Of a DNA stretch of 33,783 nt, positions 1 through 7,155 are shown piece after piece (the first letter of the stretch is position 1; every line of letters starts with the position of its first letter). Under the pieces are notes generated by a model. It ran no database searches and was not told where the DNA came from. It saw only the letters and a program-made list of their open reading frames with translations. A program made the translations under genes and the position numbers. The stretch spans positions 1 through 33,783 of the forward strand of contig WQVH01000020.1 in the NCBI GenBank assembly GCA_009781695.1, in the 5' to 3' direction. The stretch is from Oscillospiraceae bacterium. Its GTDB lineage: Bacteria > Bacillota > Clostridia > Oscillospirales > Oscillospiraceae.

Positions 1-123
1 AGTTGGTTTGTCAATAAGGTCGGCAGAGATTGCTGTGATGCACTGATTATTTCAGCCGGGTCTGTCGCATATAGGCGCAAAGATGGTATTGCCGTAGTTC
101 CTGCATCTTTGCTTGGGGCGTAA
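1..123 (+). CDS. C-terminal end of a probable DUF4143-type AAA ATPase (partial)
   Basis: The first frame is open from the window edge to a TAA at 121-123 and gives 40 residues. The tail contains a segment reading DALIISAGSVAYRRKDGIAVVP, here noted only by its key parts: a D-A-L-I-I strand, then A-Y-R-R-x-D-G-I-A-V-V-P and a short hydrophobic end. This closely resembles the last residues of bacterial ATP-binding proteins with a DUF4143 C-terminal domain, as I recall that family. The ATPase motifs lie outside the window, so the assignment rests on the tail alone. Such proteins are common in accessory regions, which fits the neighbouring broken gene and toxin-antitoxin pair. Confidence 0.55.
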   Translation, partial: SWFVNKVGRDCCDALIISAGSVAYRRKDGIAVVPASLLGA

Positions 124-304
124 TATGTAGCCGTAGCAGTTATATGATTTGCGCTTGCGTTGTCAATAATTCTTTCAAGGTGCGGTTATGGGATGCCGAG
201 AACAAAAAAGAAGAAATTCCGCAAGCTTGACCGAAATTAAGATGAAAGTTTATTAAGATGGATGTATGCAAGCTGAAACAAAATTCACTGCAAAGAGGTA
301 TTCA

Positions 305-460
305 ATGAAACAACTGTCCATAGCTTTTTCCGCACCCAACATAAACATCCCCATTAACTACCACCATGAGGTGCAGAGCTTGATTTACAATCTGCTCTGC
401 AGGGAGTGCACCAAAACTTTTCGTTTTGATACACTCCCTGCAAAAAGTGTAGATTCATAG
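305..460 (+). pseudogene. Truncated Cas6-like N-terminus
   Basis: An ATG at 305 with AGAGG six bases upstream opens a frame whose first 31 residues read like the start of a CRISPR endoribonuclease Cas6: a beta strand MKQLSIAF, then P-I-N-Y and the helix VQSLIYNLL. In Cas6 proteins the first ferredoxin-like strand is followed by the same P-(I/L)-x-Y and an S/x-I-Y-x-L-L helix. From about 399 the frame enters an inverted repeat, the protein no longer looks natural, and it ends at a TAG at 458-460. Full Cas6 is over 200 residues. No other cas gene or CRISPR repeat is visible, so this is probably the remnant of a lost CRISPR locus. Similarity is judged by eye over about 30 residues, so chance resemblance is possible. 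Confidence 0.42.
399..441. repeat. Perfect two-part inverted repeat inside the cas6-like remnant
   Basis: The arms GCAGGGAGTG (399-408) and CACTCCCTGC (432-441) pair perfectly. Inside them CAAAAC (412-417) pairs with GTTTTG (423-428) around a TTTTC loop. It interrupts the coding-like sequence exactly where similarity to Cas6 stops. It could be a small palindromic insertion or a terminator scar; there is no clear T-tract after the outer stem (AAAAAGTG follows). Confidence 0.6.
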
Positions 461-492
461 AGATATTAAATGGCGATGGAGATATTTTGTTC

Positions 493-690
493 CTACGATG
501 AAATACTTGCTAATTTTGCACGACGTTCCTCAATAGCGCGGCGAGTTCTCTCAGCGCGATGTTCGGTGTCGGCATGGTATTCTTCTTGAGTGGCATCTTT
601 CAATCGTTCATAATCCCATGTTCGTATTTTATGGATGTCTTCAATAGTGAACGCTGCACTGATCTTCGGTTTTGGAATATCATGTATCAT
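493..690 (-). CDS. Small antitoxin-like protein (partner of the PIN protein)
   Basis: This codes for a 65-residue protein. The N-terminal part has a short hydrophobic stretch (ISAAFTIEDIHKIRTWDYERL), and residues 33-65 are highly charged and probably one long helix rich in E, R and A. It has a strong AGGAGG eight bases before its ATG, and its start overlaps the last 11 bases of the upstream PIN gene, so the two are translationally coupled. Position and size suggest the antitoxin of the pair. No DNA-binding fold (AbrB, RHH, Phd) can be seen, so DNA binding is unproven. Similar small genes next to PIN proteins are, as far as I recall, common in Clostridia but poorly characterised. Confidence 0.65.
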   Translation of the reverse strand: MIHDIPKPKISAAFTIEDIHKIRTWDYERLKDATQEEYHADTEHRAERTRRAIEERRAKLASISS

Positions 691-1168
691 CGTCTACACC
701 TCCTGAAATTAAAATGGTTGGCGTATATATCGGCATTTCCTTGTAGCCTGCCAGTGCATTTACGCCTCGGACACCCGATATAGTTTTTACATTTACCATG
801 TGTTTGAAGTTCCAAGAGATAACCATGTCGCAGTTATAAACACAAGCATAGGCAATGTGTTGACGATCCCGTGCGCTTTTTGGTGGCATTATGCCTGCGT
901 CTAAGTATTGTGCTGCTAACTCTAGTACCTCGTTGTTTGCTTGAAGTTCGGTGTAGCTTATTTCACTTAGCCGGTCTAACAGATGAGAGCGCTTTGGTTC
1001 TGAACAGTCATCTAATTCAATCATTACCACTGGAGATATAGAAACCTCATATGTCTTAGCTTTTATAAAAGTCCACAATTTGTGCGTGTCTGCTTGCTTA
1101 TCCGGCACATCGGGGGCATATAAATGGCTGACAACGGAGGTGTCGAGATATATTTTAAGTTTCTTCAT
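680..1168 (-). CDS. PIN-domain ribonuclease, probable toxin
   Basis: This is a 162-residue single PIN domain. The acidic residues expected to bind Mg2+ or Mn2+ are visible: D9 in the first strand (IYLDTSV), E51 (VVMIELDD), D101 (ARDRQHIAYA) and D114 (CDMVISWN). The WNxKHMVN segment after the last strand is also typical. PIN proteins of this type are RNases, usually the toxins of type II toxin-antitoxin modules. The ATG has AAGGAGG seven bases upstream. The gene comes first and overlaps the small downstream gene by 11 bases, the reverse of the usual antitoxin-first order. A near-consensus promoter lies about 50-80 bases upstream. The target RNA cannot be predicted. Confidence 0.85.
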   Translation of the reverse strand: MKKLKIYLDTSVVSHLYAPDVPDKQADTHKLWTFIKAKTYEVSISPVVMIELDDCSEPKRSHLLDRLSEISYTELQANNEVLELAAQYLDAGIMPPKSARDRQHIAYACVYNCDMVISWNFKHMVNVKTISGVRGVNALAGYKEMPIYTPTILISGGVDDDT

Positions 1169-1217
1169 GCGCCGTCCTCCTTTTTGCAGCTTGGCGTTTG
1201 GTTATTATTACATCAAT

Positions 1218-1247
1218 ATTATATGACAATAACGCTATTTATGTCAA
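1218..1247 (-). promoter_or_regulatory. Promoter and candidate autoregulatory dyad of the PIN module
   Basis: On the minus strand, TTGACA (1242-1247) and TATAAT (1218-1223) are separated by 18 bases, both hexamers being perfect consensus. The spacer and flanks form an imperfect dyad, TGACATAA...TTATTGTCA, covering the promoter core. A repressor bound here would block transcription, as expected for an autoregulated toxin-antitoxin operon. Confidence 0.7.
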
Positions 1248-1318
1248 TGATTCAAAGCGCATATTGCAATGATGAACTGTAACATACAATGAGGTAGGGT
1301 TCTGAGGAATTGAACCTG

Positions 1319-1338
1319 CCCCCTTCGTTCGAAGGGGG
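1319..1338. repeat. GC-rich palindromic hairpin repeat
   Basis: CCCCCTTCG (1319-1327) and CGAAGGGGG (1330-1338) pair perfectly around TT. The sequence directly after it (GTCGTCCGCAGACGGCGGGG) can form a second small hairpin (CGTC/GACG). The style matches intergenic palindromic repeats scattered in Clostridia genomes. Its role is unknown. Confidence 0.6.
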
Positions 1339-1564
1339 TGTCGTCCGCAGACGGCGGGGGTTGTCTCCGGAATGTTACTTAAGATAAACCGGAGGTTGGT
1401 GTTTGTTCTTGATGCTTAGGGAGAAAAGAGTGGTTGTATGAGTCTTGACAAATCACGGGAGGTAAGTGATGTAAGGAATACGGAGGTGTGGGAGGATTGT
1501 TCTAGGTGCTCTTTAAACATGTGAATTGTGTTGTGTCGCAGCGTGTTTATGACTCTCTCAATCA

Positions 1565-1610
1565 GCGCTTACAACAGACACGGTGTAGTGTCCGTGCCTG
1601 TTGTAAGCGC
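1565..1610. repeat. Long hairpin, 19-base arms, one mismatch
   Basis: Arms 1565-1583 and 1592-1610 (GCGCTTACAACAG... paired with ...CTGTTGTAAGCGC) match at 18 of 19 positions around an eight-base loop. It lies about 155 bases beyond the stop codon of mnmE and could end that transcript, but no T-tract follows on either strand, so a plain rho-independent terminator is uncertain. Confidence 0.6.
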
Positions 1611-1764
1611 ATCGCATATTCAGATATAATTGCTGTATGCTGCTCATGCTATTTTGCAAGCATCACATATTCAGAGATCATATTGAGGTACAACTTCCAT
1701 TTCATTGTGTAGGCGAAACAAAAAGAACGCGACACGGGTTCGCAAGACCCTGAACAATCTCGAG

Positions 1765-3135
1765 TTATTTCCCGACACAAAACCGTTCGAAGATACGCGA
1801 GATGATATCTTCACGCATGGTTTTACCTGTAATTTCACCTATGGCAGAGAGCGCAGCTTCGATGTCAGTTACCACAGCGTCTGGAGTTACCGACGATGAA
1901 ATAGAGTCGATTGCCGCCATTGTGCAATCTGTAGATCGCATTATAGCGTCTGCTTGACGTGCGTTTGTGATAATCTCTCCGGAAACAGGCGTTCCAAGCT
2001 CGGGGAATATCTTTTTGATCTGCTGATCCAGCATATCAAGCCCAACGCCGGTCTTGGCAGAAATGTGGATACAATCCAGCCCTAATTGCTTGAGTACATC
2101 CGCATCCAATTGTGCGTTTAAATCCGATTTATTGATTACTGCAATTTTCGCAATGCCCTCCGGTATGGAGTCTAGCGCTTGATGGTCTTCATCTCGCAGA
2201 GGCTCAGAGCCGTCAAACACCAATATGATGAGTCCTGCATCGCTCAGTGCCAGTTGTGTACGTTCTACGCCCAGCTTTTCTACGACATCGTCTGTCTGCC
2301 GCAGTCCCGCAGTGTCGATGAGACGCAGTAGCACACCGCCAAACATGACTTTTTCCTCAATGGTGTCGCGTGTTGTGCCGGGAATGTCGGTGACAATGGC
2401 GCGGTCATATCCTAAAAGTGCATTTAAGAGTGAAGATTTGCCGGTGTTCGGGCGTCCGACAATGGCAGTCGGAATGCCCTTGAGCATCACTTTGCCTCTT
2501 TCGTGGGTGGCGAGCAAGCGTTCAAGTTCGTCTTTGGCATGATGCAATGAAGATAAATAGGTTTGCATTTTAAATTCATCGATGTCTTCGTCCGGATAGT
2601 CGATTACGGCATGGAAGTGTGCCATGACATCAACCAGTGTGGCATAGACTGTTTCCAGTTTAATGCCCACGGCACCTCTCAATTGACCTGCCGCATTTTG
2701 CGCAGTTGATACGGTTTCTGATTCGATGAGATCAATGACGGCCTCGGCTTGCACCAGATCCATGCGCCCATTCAAAAAGGCGCGTTTTGTAAATTCCCCT
2801 TGCAAAGCTTGCCGTGCGCCATGTGCAAATAGTGTTTTTAGCGCTTCGGATAATACGAGTGGAGAGCCGTGGCATTGAAACTCAGCGGTATTTTCACCAG
2901 TATAGCTGTTCGGGCCTCTTGATATCATGCACAGCACGATATCAATGAGATTTCCGTCTACGTCAAAAAGCTCACCGTAGTACATGTGGCGGTCTCTGGC
3001 ATCGCAGAGCCGTGTGCCGCTATATGCTTTAAAAGTTCTGTCGGCAATGGTTATGGCATCGTCGCCGCTCATGCGAATAATTCCGATTGCCGAGACCATC
3101 TGGCCTGTGGCAATTGCTGCTATTGTATCTACCAA
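1765..3135 (-). CDS. mnmE: tRNA-5-carboxymethylaminomethyl-2-thiouridine GTPase MnmE
   Basis: MnmE is a cytoplasmic GTPase that, with MnmG, modifies the wobble uridine (U34) of certain tRNAs. Visible features in order are the N-terminal formyl-THF-binding domain (DTIAAIAT...GIIRMSG, then SYTGENTAEFQCHGSP and RAFLNGRMDLVQAEAVIDLI), the G domain with G1 GRPNTGKSS, G3 DTAGLR and G4 NKSD, and the C-terminal FERFCVGK end with the catalytic C-x-G-K. I chose the TTG at 3135 (456 residues) because GGAGG lies nine bases before it; the in-frame ATG at 3144 sits directly against that GGAGG and a further ATG at 3174 would place it inside the gene. The usual ATPPGEG stretch is changed to ATGQMVS. mnmG is not in the window. 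This core gene marks the edge of the accessory region. Confidence 0.96.
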   Translation of the reverse strand: MVDTIAAIATGQMVSAIGIIRMSGDDAITIADRTFKAYSGTRLCDARDRHMYYGELFDVDGNLIDIVLCMISRGPNSYTGENTAEFQCHGSPLVLSEALKTLFAHGARQALQGEFTKRAFLNGRMDLVQAEAVIDLIESETVSTAQNAAGQLRGAVGIKLETVYATLVDVMAHFHAVIDYPDEDIDEFKMQTYLSSLHHAKDELERLLATHERGKVMLKGIPTAIVGRPNTGKSSLLNALLGYDRAIVTDIPGTTRDTIEEKVMFGGVLLRLIDTAGLRQTDDVVEKLGVERTQLALSDAGLIILVFDGSEPLRDEDHQALDSIPEGIAKIAVINKSDLNAQLDADVLKQLGLDCIHISAKTGVGLDMLDQQIKKIFPELGTPVSGEIITNARQADAIMRSTDCTMAAIDSISSSVTPDAVVTDIEAALSAIGEITGKTMREDIISRIFERFCVGK

Positions 3136-3183
3136 AATAAGCATCCTCCCGGAGATATAAAAATCATAAAGCATTCAGTATTC

Positions 3184-3211
3184 ATAATAGCACAAATAGT
3201 GTATATTACAA
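3184..3211 (-). promoter_or_regulatory. Probable mnmE promoter
   Basis: On the minus strand, TTGTAA (3206-3211) and TATTAT (3184-3189) are 16 bases apart and lie about 50 bases before the chosen TTG start. Confidence 0.45.
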
Positions 3212-3251
3212 GATAGCGACATGTGATTAATGTATTTCTACAATGAATTCA

Positions 3252-3267
3252 TTTCCAAATTTGGAAA
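3252..3267. promoter_or_regulatory. Perfect 16-base palindrome, candidate LysR operator of the grd-like operon
   Basis: TTTCCAAATTTGGAAA is a perfect palindrome of the T-N11-A type bound by LysR-family regulators. It is centred about 76 bases before the start point predicted from the promoter at 3301-3329, the usual place for an activator site. Its right half and what follows (TTTGGAAACTGATTATTGC) partly resemble the element repeated before other operons here. Confidence 0.45.
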
Positions 3268-3300
3268 CTGATTATTGCTTAAATCAAAAAGCTGCAATTG

Positions 3301-3329
3301 TTTACAGAATACGGATAAACATATATAAT
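3301..3329 (+). promoter_or_regulatory. Promoter of the grdE/grdB-like operon
   Basis: TTTACA (3301-3306) and TATAAT (3324-3329) are separated by 17 bases. Transcription would start near 3336, giving a leader of about 110 bases before the first gene. Confidence 0.6.
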
Positions 3330-3449
3330 TACCACCATAAATCAGTCAATACATCGCAGCATTATGTGCGATGTGCCATAGAGGCATCACGGCCGCGCGA
3401 GCTAAATACTGCGCAAGTAAAGAATGTATGAAGAGAAAGTGGGAAATAT

Positions 3450-4712
3450 ATGAAACTTGAGCGACTATACTTTGACATAGAAAATGTCAAATTCGGTGAA
3501 GAACCCTGCATTGACCACCACACTTTGATTCTTGAGCGCAGTGCACTTGAACAACTCGCGCAAGACAGTGCGTTTGCTCGTGTGCAAATAGACATTGCGG
3601 CACCGGGAAGTGATACGCGGATGCTTAATGTGGGTGATATGACGCAGCCGACAGTCCGTTTAGGGGCGAGCGAAACAACATTTCCCGGACTCACAGGCAA
3701 AATGGAGACCGTGGGCGATGGTCGGACGGCGTTACTTCGCGGTGTGGTGGTGACTGAGATCGTCGAAGTAAATGTAGATATTTCAAGCTATCTGCAATTA
3801 TCAGATGTGGCTGCGCAGATAACCGAGCTTGCAGCCATGTGGCATGTAACCATTGATGCATACAAAGCGCCGGGGGTAGAGAAATATGACTATCTATCTG
3901 CGCTCAATCTCGCATCAAAGCGTATTGCAAAATATATAGCAGATTTGGCCGTAGGGCTTAATCCTGATGAGCAAGAGACACTGGAGCTACGGCACGAGAT
4001 TCCGGATGATCTGCCGAGGGTGGCGTATTTGGCGAATGTCTTTTGCCACAGACCATATACCGAATCACTGATCTATGGTGCCAGTATGCTGGAGTCATTG
4101 CCAACCATACTGCATCCGAATGAGATATTGGATGGTGCACTGACCAATCGTGACTATGATAATGCCACCAATGCCGATCCGACATTTGTTTGGCAAAACC
4201 ACCCAATAATATTAGAATTATACCGCAGGCACGGCAAGGATCTAAACTTTGCCGGTGTTGTTGTCAATAATGTCCACCACGAGCTTTCTTGTAAGGAACG
4301 TAATGCAACGATGGCTTGCGCTTTGATCAATAATAATCTCAATGCGGATGCGGTCATCATCACCAAAGAAGGTGGCGGTCATCCTCAAGTTGATATTGGT
4401 ATTGCGACAGACATACTGGAAGGCAAATACGGAATCAAAACGGCGATACTGATGGTCGAGATGTTATCTGCAAAAAATGATTCATATGGGCAAGTGCTCT
4501 TTCAGTCTGAATATGCAGATGCTATGGTTTCTGCAGGGTGCGCCGCTTTTGTGACATTGCCGCCTGCAAAGAAGACTATCGGTATGATGGAGCAAGATAA
4601 CAGAGGCAATACCGCGCAGAGTGCATCCGGAGAGATGGTCATCAATCACCGTGCACTTAAGGGCGGGCAAAGTCAGTTAGGCTACACGAAATATGGCAGT
4701 TTAAAATTTTAA
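3450..4712 (+). CDS. Glycine/sarcosine/betaine reductase component B alpha/beta-type protein (GrdE-like)
   Basis: This 420-residue protein is about as long as GrdE (roughly 428), the proprotein of the substrate-binding component B of the clostridial glycine, sarcosine and betaine reductases. Family segments are clear: a start with VKFGEEP, then ESLIYGASMLESLPTILHPNEILDGAL (about 205-231), NHPIILELYRRHGKDLNFAGVV (250-271), ADAVIITKEGGGHPQVD and LPPAKKTIG. In GrdE the stretch after DGA, as I recall it, carries the Cys at which the chain self-cleaves to form a pyruvoyl group. Here that stretch (TNRDYDNATN, 232-241) has no Cys; the nearest are C199, C281 and C290. The protein may therefore be unprocessed and work differently. 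It is first in an operon with the selenoprotein that follows. Components A and C are not in the window. Confidence 0.85.
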   Translation: MKLERLYFDIENVKFGEEPCIDHHTLILERSALEQLAQDSAFARVQIDIAAPGSDTRMLNVGDMTQPTVRLGASETTFPGLTGKMETVGDGRTALLRGVVVTEIVEVNVDISSYLQLSDVAAQITELAAMWHVTIDAYKAPGVEKYDYLSALNLASKRIAKYIADLAVGLNPDEQETLELRHEIPDDLPRVAYLANVFCHRPYTESLIYGASMLESLPTILHPNEILDGALTNRDYDNATNADPTFVWQNHPIILELYRRHGKDLNFAGVVVNNVHHELSCKERNATMACALINNNLNADAVIITKEGGGHPQVDIGIATDILEGKYGIKTAILMVEMLSAKNDSYGQVLFQSEYADAMVSAGCAAFVTLPPAKKTIGMMEQDNRGNTAQSASGEMVINHRALKGGQSQLGYTKYGSLKF

Positions 4713-4834
4713 CTGTCTCGTATATAGCGCCCACTGATTGCGCATTTCATATTTTATTGAGTAAGATATCGCTACACGAGTTACTGTTTCGCAGCGTTGT
4801 AAGCGATAGCCCGAAGAAAGGACTGAATTTTCAC

Positions 4835-6118
4835 ATGCCGGAGAAACTAAAGGTCATTCATTACCTCAACCAATTTTTCGGACAAATCGGAGGAGAAGAG
4901 TCTGCCGATACCGGAGTGCAGATCAAAAGCGGAGCGATCGGGCCGGGTCTGATTCTGGAAAAAGCGCTAGGTGAGCGTGCGATGATAGAATACACCATCA
5001 TTTGCGGCGATAATTATTTTAACGAAAATGCCGAAAGTGCCATGCAGGAGATCATGAGTTTTGTCGCGGCACATCAGCCGGACTTGTTCTTTGCCGGCCC
5101 TGCGTTCAATGCGGGCAGATATGGTGTCGCTTGCGGTGCGGTCTGTGCGAAGGTGAAAAAGCAAATAGGCATTCCGGCAATTACTGCTATGTTTGAAGAA
5201 AATCCCGGACGTGAGCTGTATGCATCGGATTTGTTTATCCTCAAAGCGCCGGACAATGCGCGAAAAATGGCAGAAACTGTAACAGCCATGGCAGCGTTTG
5301 CTTATAAAATGATAGACGGAACGCTTGAGCGCAATCCCGAAACAGAGCATTTCTTTGAAAGAGGCTGGATGGTCGTAAAAAAATATGAGGACATGGCATC
5401 CAAGCGTGTTGTGGATATGCTGCTTCGTAAGGTGAAGGGGGAGGATTTCAAAACAGAAATGCTTATGCCGGAGAACAAAAAAGTAGATCCGCCCGCACCG
5501 CTTAAGAATCTCAAAGCCGCCACAGTGCTTCTGGCAACAGATGGCGCACTGTGTCCGCAGGGCAATCCCGATGGTATGAAAGTCGGTGATTCTGTGGTCT
5601 TTAATGAATATTCCATCGAGGGGTTGGACACGCTGTCCGAAGCAGATTACACCTGTGTCCATGGTGGTTTTGATACGAGTTTTGTTAAAGATAATCCGAA
5701 TAGGCTGATACCGCTCGATGCGATGCGTGTACTTGAAAATGAGGGGGTTACCAAATTTCACAATGCATTTTTGTCCACCTCAGGGCTGGTGACCGGTGTG
5801 GTTGCGAGTACCAAGATGGGAAAAGAGATGGCGCAATATGTTAAAGATCACAATATTGATGCGGTGATCTTGACATCGACATGAGGAACGTCTACGCGCT
5901 GCGGTGCAGTGATGACTAAGGAACTTGAGATAGCGGGTATTCCTGCGGTACAATATTGCAATATGACACCGGTTGCACAGGCGGTAGGTGTCAATAGGAT
6001 TATGGAGTCGGCGAGTATAAAGTATCCGTTTGGGAATCCGGATGTCCCGGAAGATATTGAGCAAGAAGAGCGTGTGGGTCGTTTGCGTTGTGTGCTGGAC
6101 CGGTTGACATCCCTGTAG
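4835..6118 (+). CDS. Selenocysteine-containing reductase component B gamma-type protein (GrdB-like)
   Basis: One frame runs from 4835 to a TAG at 6116-6118 if the TGA at 5882-5884 is read as selenocysteine, giving 427 residues, close to GrdB (about 436). Before the TGA are VIHYLNQFFGQIGGEE (start), FAGPAFNAGRYGVACG and VHGGFDTSF; directly before it VILTST, and directly after it GTSTRCGAVMTKELE and AGIPAVQYC. This is the GrdB active-site region, whose Sec attacks the substrate carbon in the reductive cleavage. The Sec is residue 350. A hairpin follows the TGA at a suitable distance. The family's U-x-x-C-x-x-C becomes U-x-x-S-x-x-C (S353, C356). I chose the ATG at 4835, which starts like the family, with AAGGA 12 bases before it; the frame is open back to a TTG at 4757. 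Selenium machinery must be encoded elsewhere. Confidence 0.88.
5882..5911 (+). promoter_or_regulatory. UGA selenocysteine codon with candidate bacterial SECIS hairpin
   Basis: The in-frame TGA is at 5882-5884. CGCTGC (5897-5902) can pair with GCAGTG (5906-5911, one G-U pair) around a GGT loop. The loop begins 18 bases after the TGA. Bacterial SECIS elements have a short stem with GGU in the apical loop at about this distance, which SelB recognises. No alternative start or frameshift is needed to explain the family-typical sequence on both sides. Confidence 0.75.
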
Positions 6119-6222
6119 GAGCTGGGGATACGGCGCAAATATGCCGGAAAAGATCCTTCGCTTTGCTCTGAGATGATATTTATAGTAATGATAAATCAAA
6201 AAGTAGAGAGGAACAGTAGCTT

Positions 6223-7131
6223 ATGGAAATGATGAAAGAGCAAATCAAAGCATTTTCAGAATCTTTGGGCATGGCAGTATGCGGAGTGGCCGGGGTAGAA
6301 AGGTTTGCGACATCACCGGAAGGAAAGCATCCCTGTGATATATTACCGGGGTGTAAATCGGTTATTGTCATCGGTGTCAATCTGCTCGATGGTGTTGTTC
6401 AGGCGAATTTTAGAGCATTTGAAGATGGGCGTGCGGACTTAAAGGGTATCTATGGTACATATGGATACACCATGTTGCCCAACTTCGAACTGACTTATGC
6501 CTGTTATGCCGTTGCAAAATATATTGAGGCAAATAGTGAAGGTATAGCGACACCGTGCTCCACAGGCCCTATGACCAATGGGCTGCAAATCAGTATTCGT
6601 CATGCAGCAGTTGCAGCGGGTTTGGGGCAGTTTGGATACATGAGCATTGTACTGACGCCGAAATATGGTCCAAGGATCCGATTCGGGGTAATATTGACCA
6701 CATTGGAGCTGCCGCAAGACCCAATGTATGATGGGCCGGAGTTGTGTAGCCCGGATTGTACAGTTTGTCAGCAGGTATGTCCGACAGAAGCCATCCGTGA
6801 AAAAGGGTCACATGAACTGGATCATGTACAAATGGGTGACAAGTCATATGATTATACCCATGTCAACTTGCCGAAATGCAGAAAAGCGCTTCAAGCGATG
6901 ACGAAGGAGCTGGGCGGTACGGAGGATTATCTGCTTGAAGAAAATCCAACGCTTGCCGATCTGACCAATGCAGAAAACCGTATGCCGATCAATGTAAGAG
7001 GGCTGCAACATGTAGATTCATGGCACTGCGGTAAGTGCCAAGCGTATTGTCCGGCAGGGGACTGGGCAGAGCGTTATAAAAAAACCGGGCTCAGCAAAGG
7101 GTTTAAAGCGATCTTAAACTCGGCGGAATAA
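6223..7131 (+). CDS. Iron-sulfur protein of the QueG / reductive-dehalogenase-like family
   Basis: This 302-residue protein combines a nitroreductase-like N-terminal half with two [4Fe-4S] sites. The stretch AAVAAGLGQFGYMSIVLTPKYGP (128-150) matches the cofactor-binding region of epoxyqueuosine reductase QueG and reductive dehalogenases (AGLGxxG...L). Cluster ligands are C175, C179, C182 and C186 (CxxxCxxCxxxCP) and C269, C272 and C276 (HCGKCQAYCP), with C219 as a possible eighth. QueG and RdhA use cobalamin; whether this one does cannot be read from sequence. It is too far from QueG in its C-terminus to be called epoxyqueuosine reductase. It lies 104 bases after the selenoprotein and 24 before the alcohol dehydrogenase, so it belongs to that operon, perhaps as an electron carrier or corrinoid reductase. 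No signal peptide is visible. Confidence 0.75.
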   Translation: MEMMKEQIKAFSESLGMAVCGVAGVERFATSPEGKHPCDILPGCKSVIVIGVNLLDGVVQANFRAFEDGRADLKGIYGTYGYTMLPNFELTYACYAVAKYIEANSEGIATPCSTGPMTNGLQISIRHAAVAAGLGQFGYMSIVLTPKYGPRIRFGVILTTLELPQDPMYDGPELCSPDCTVCQQVCPTEAIREKGSHELDHVQMGDKSYDYTHVNLPKCRKALQAMTKELGGTEDYLLEENPTLADLTNAENRMPINVRGLQHVDSWHCGKCQAYCPAGDWAERYKKTGLSKGFKAILNSAE

Positions 7132-7155
7132 ATAATATATAGGGAGAATAAAGTT

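Larger units (their letters stand above)
1169..1764. other. Gene-free stretch between the toxin module and mnmE
   Basis: About 600 bases without a convincing gene. It holds the promoter of the PIN module at its left end, a GC-rich palindromic repeat at 1319-1338, a long hairpin at 1565-1610, and AT-rich sequence towards the 3' end of mnmE. Short open frames here have no ribosome-binding site or protein-like composition. Confidence 0.6.

Noticed and set aside
1601-1630. TTGTAA-N18-TATAAT as a plus-strand promoter
   Set aside because: Its -35 is part of a long hairpin and no plausible plus-strand gene follows; the next gene is mnmE on the other strand.
4967-5761. 264-residue open frame on the minus strand
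   Set aside because: It lies opposite the selenoprotein gene, has no ribosome-binding site and its composition (His, Arg and Cys rich) is that of a shadow frame.
5882-6118. The TGA as an ordinary stop or a frameshifted pseudogene
   Set aside because: Family-typical sequence continues in the same frame on both sides, the TGA is at the known Sec position, and a SECIS-like hairpin follows.
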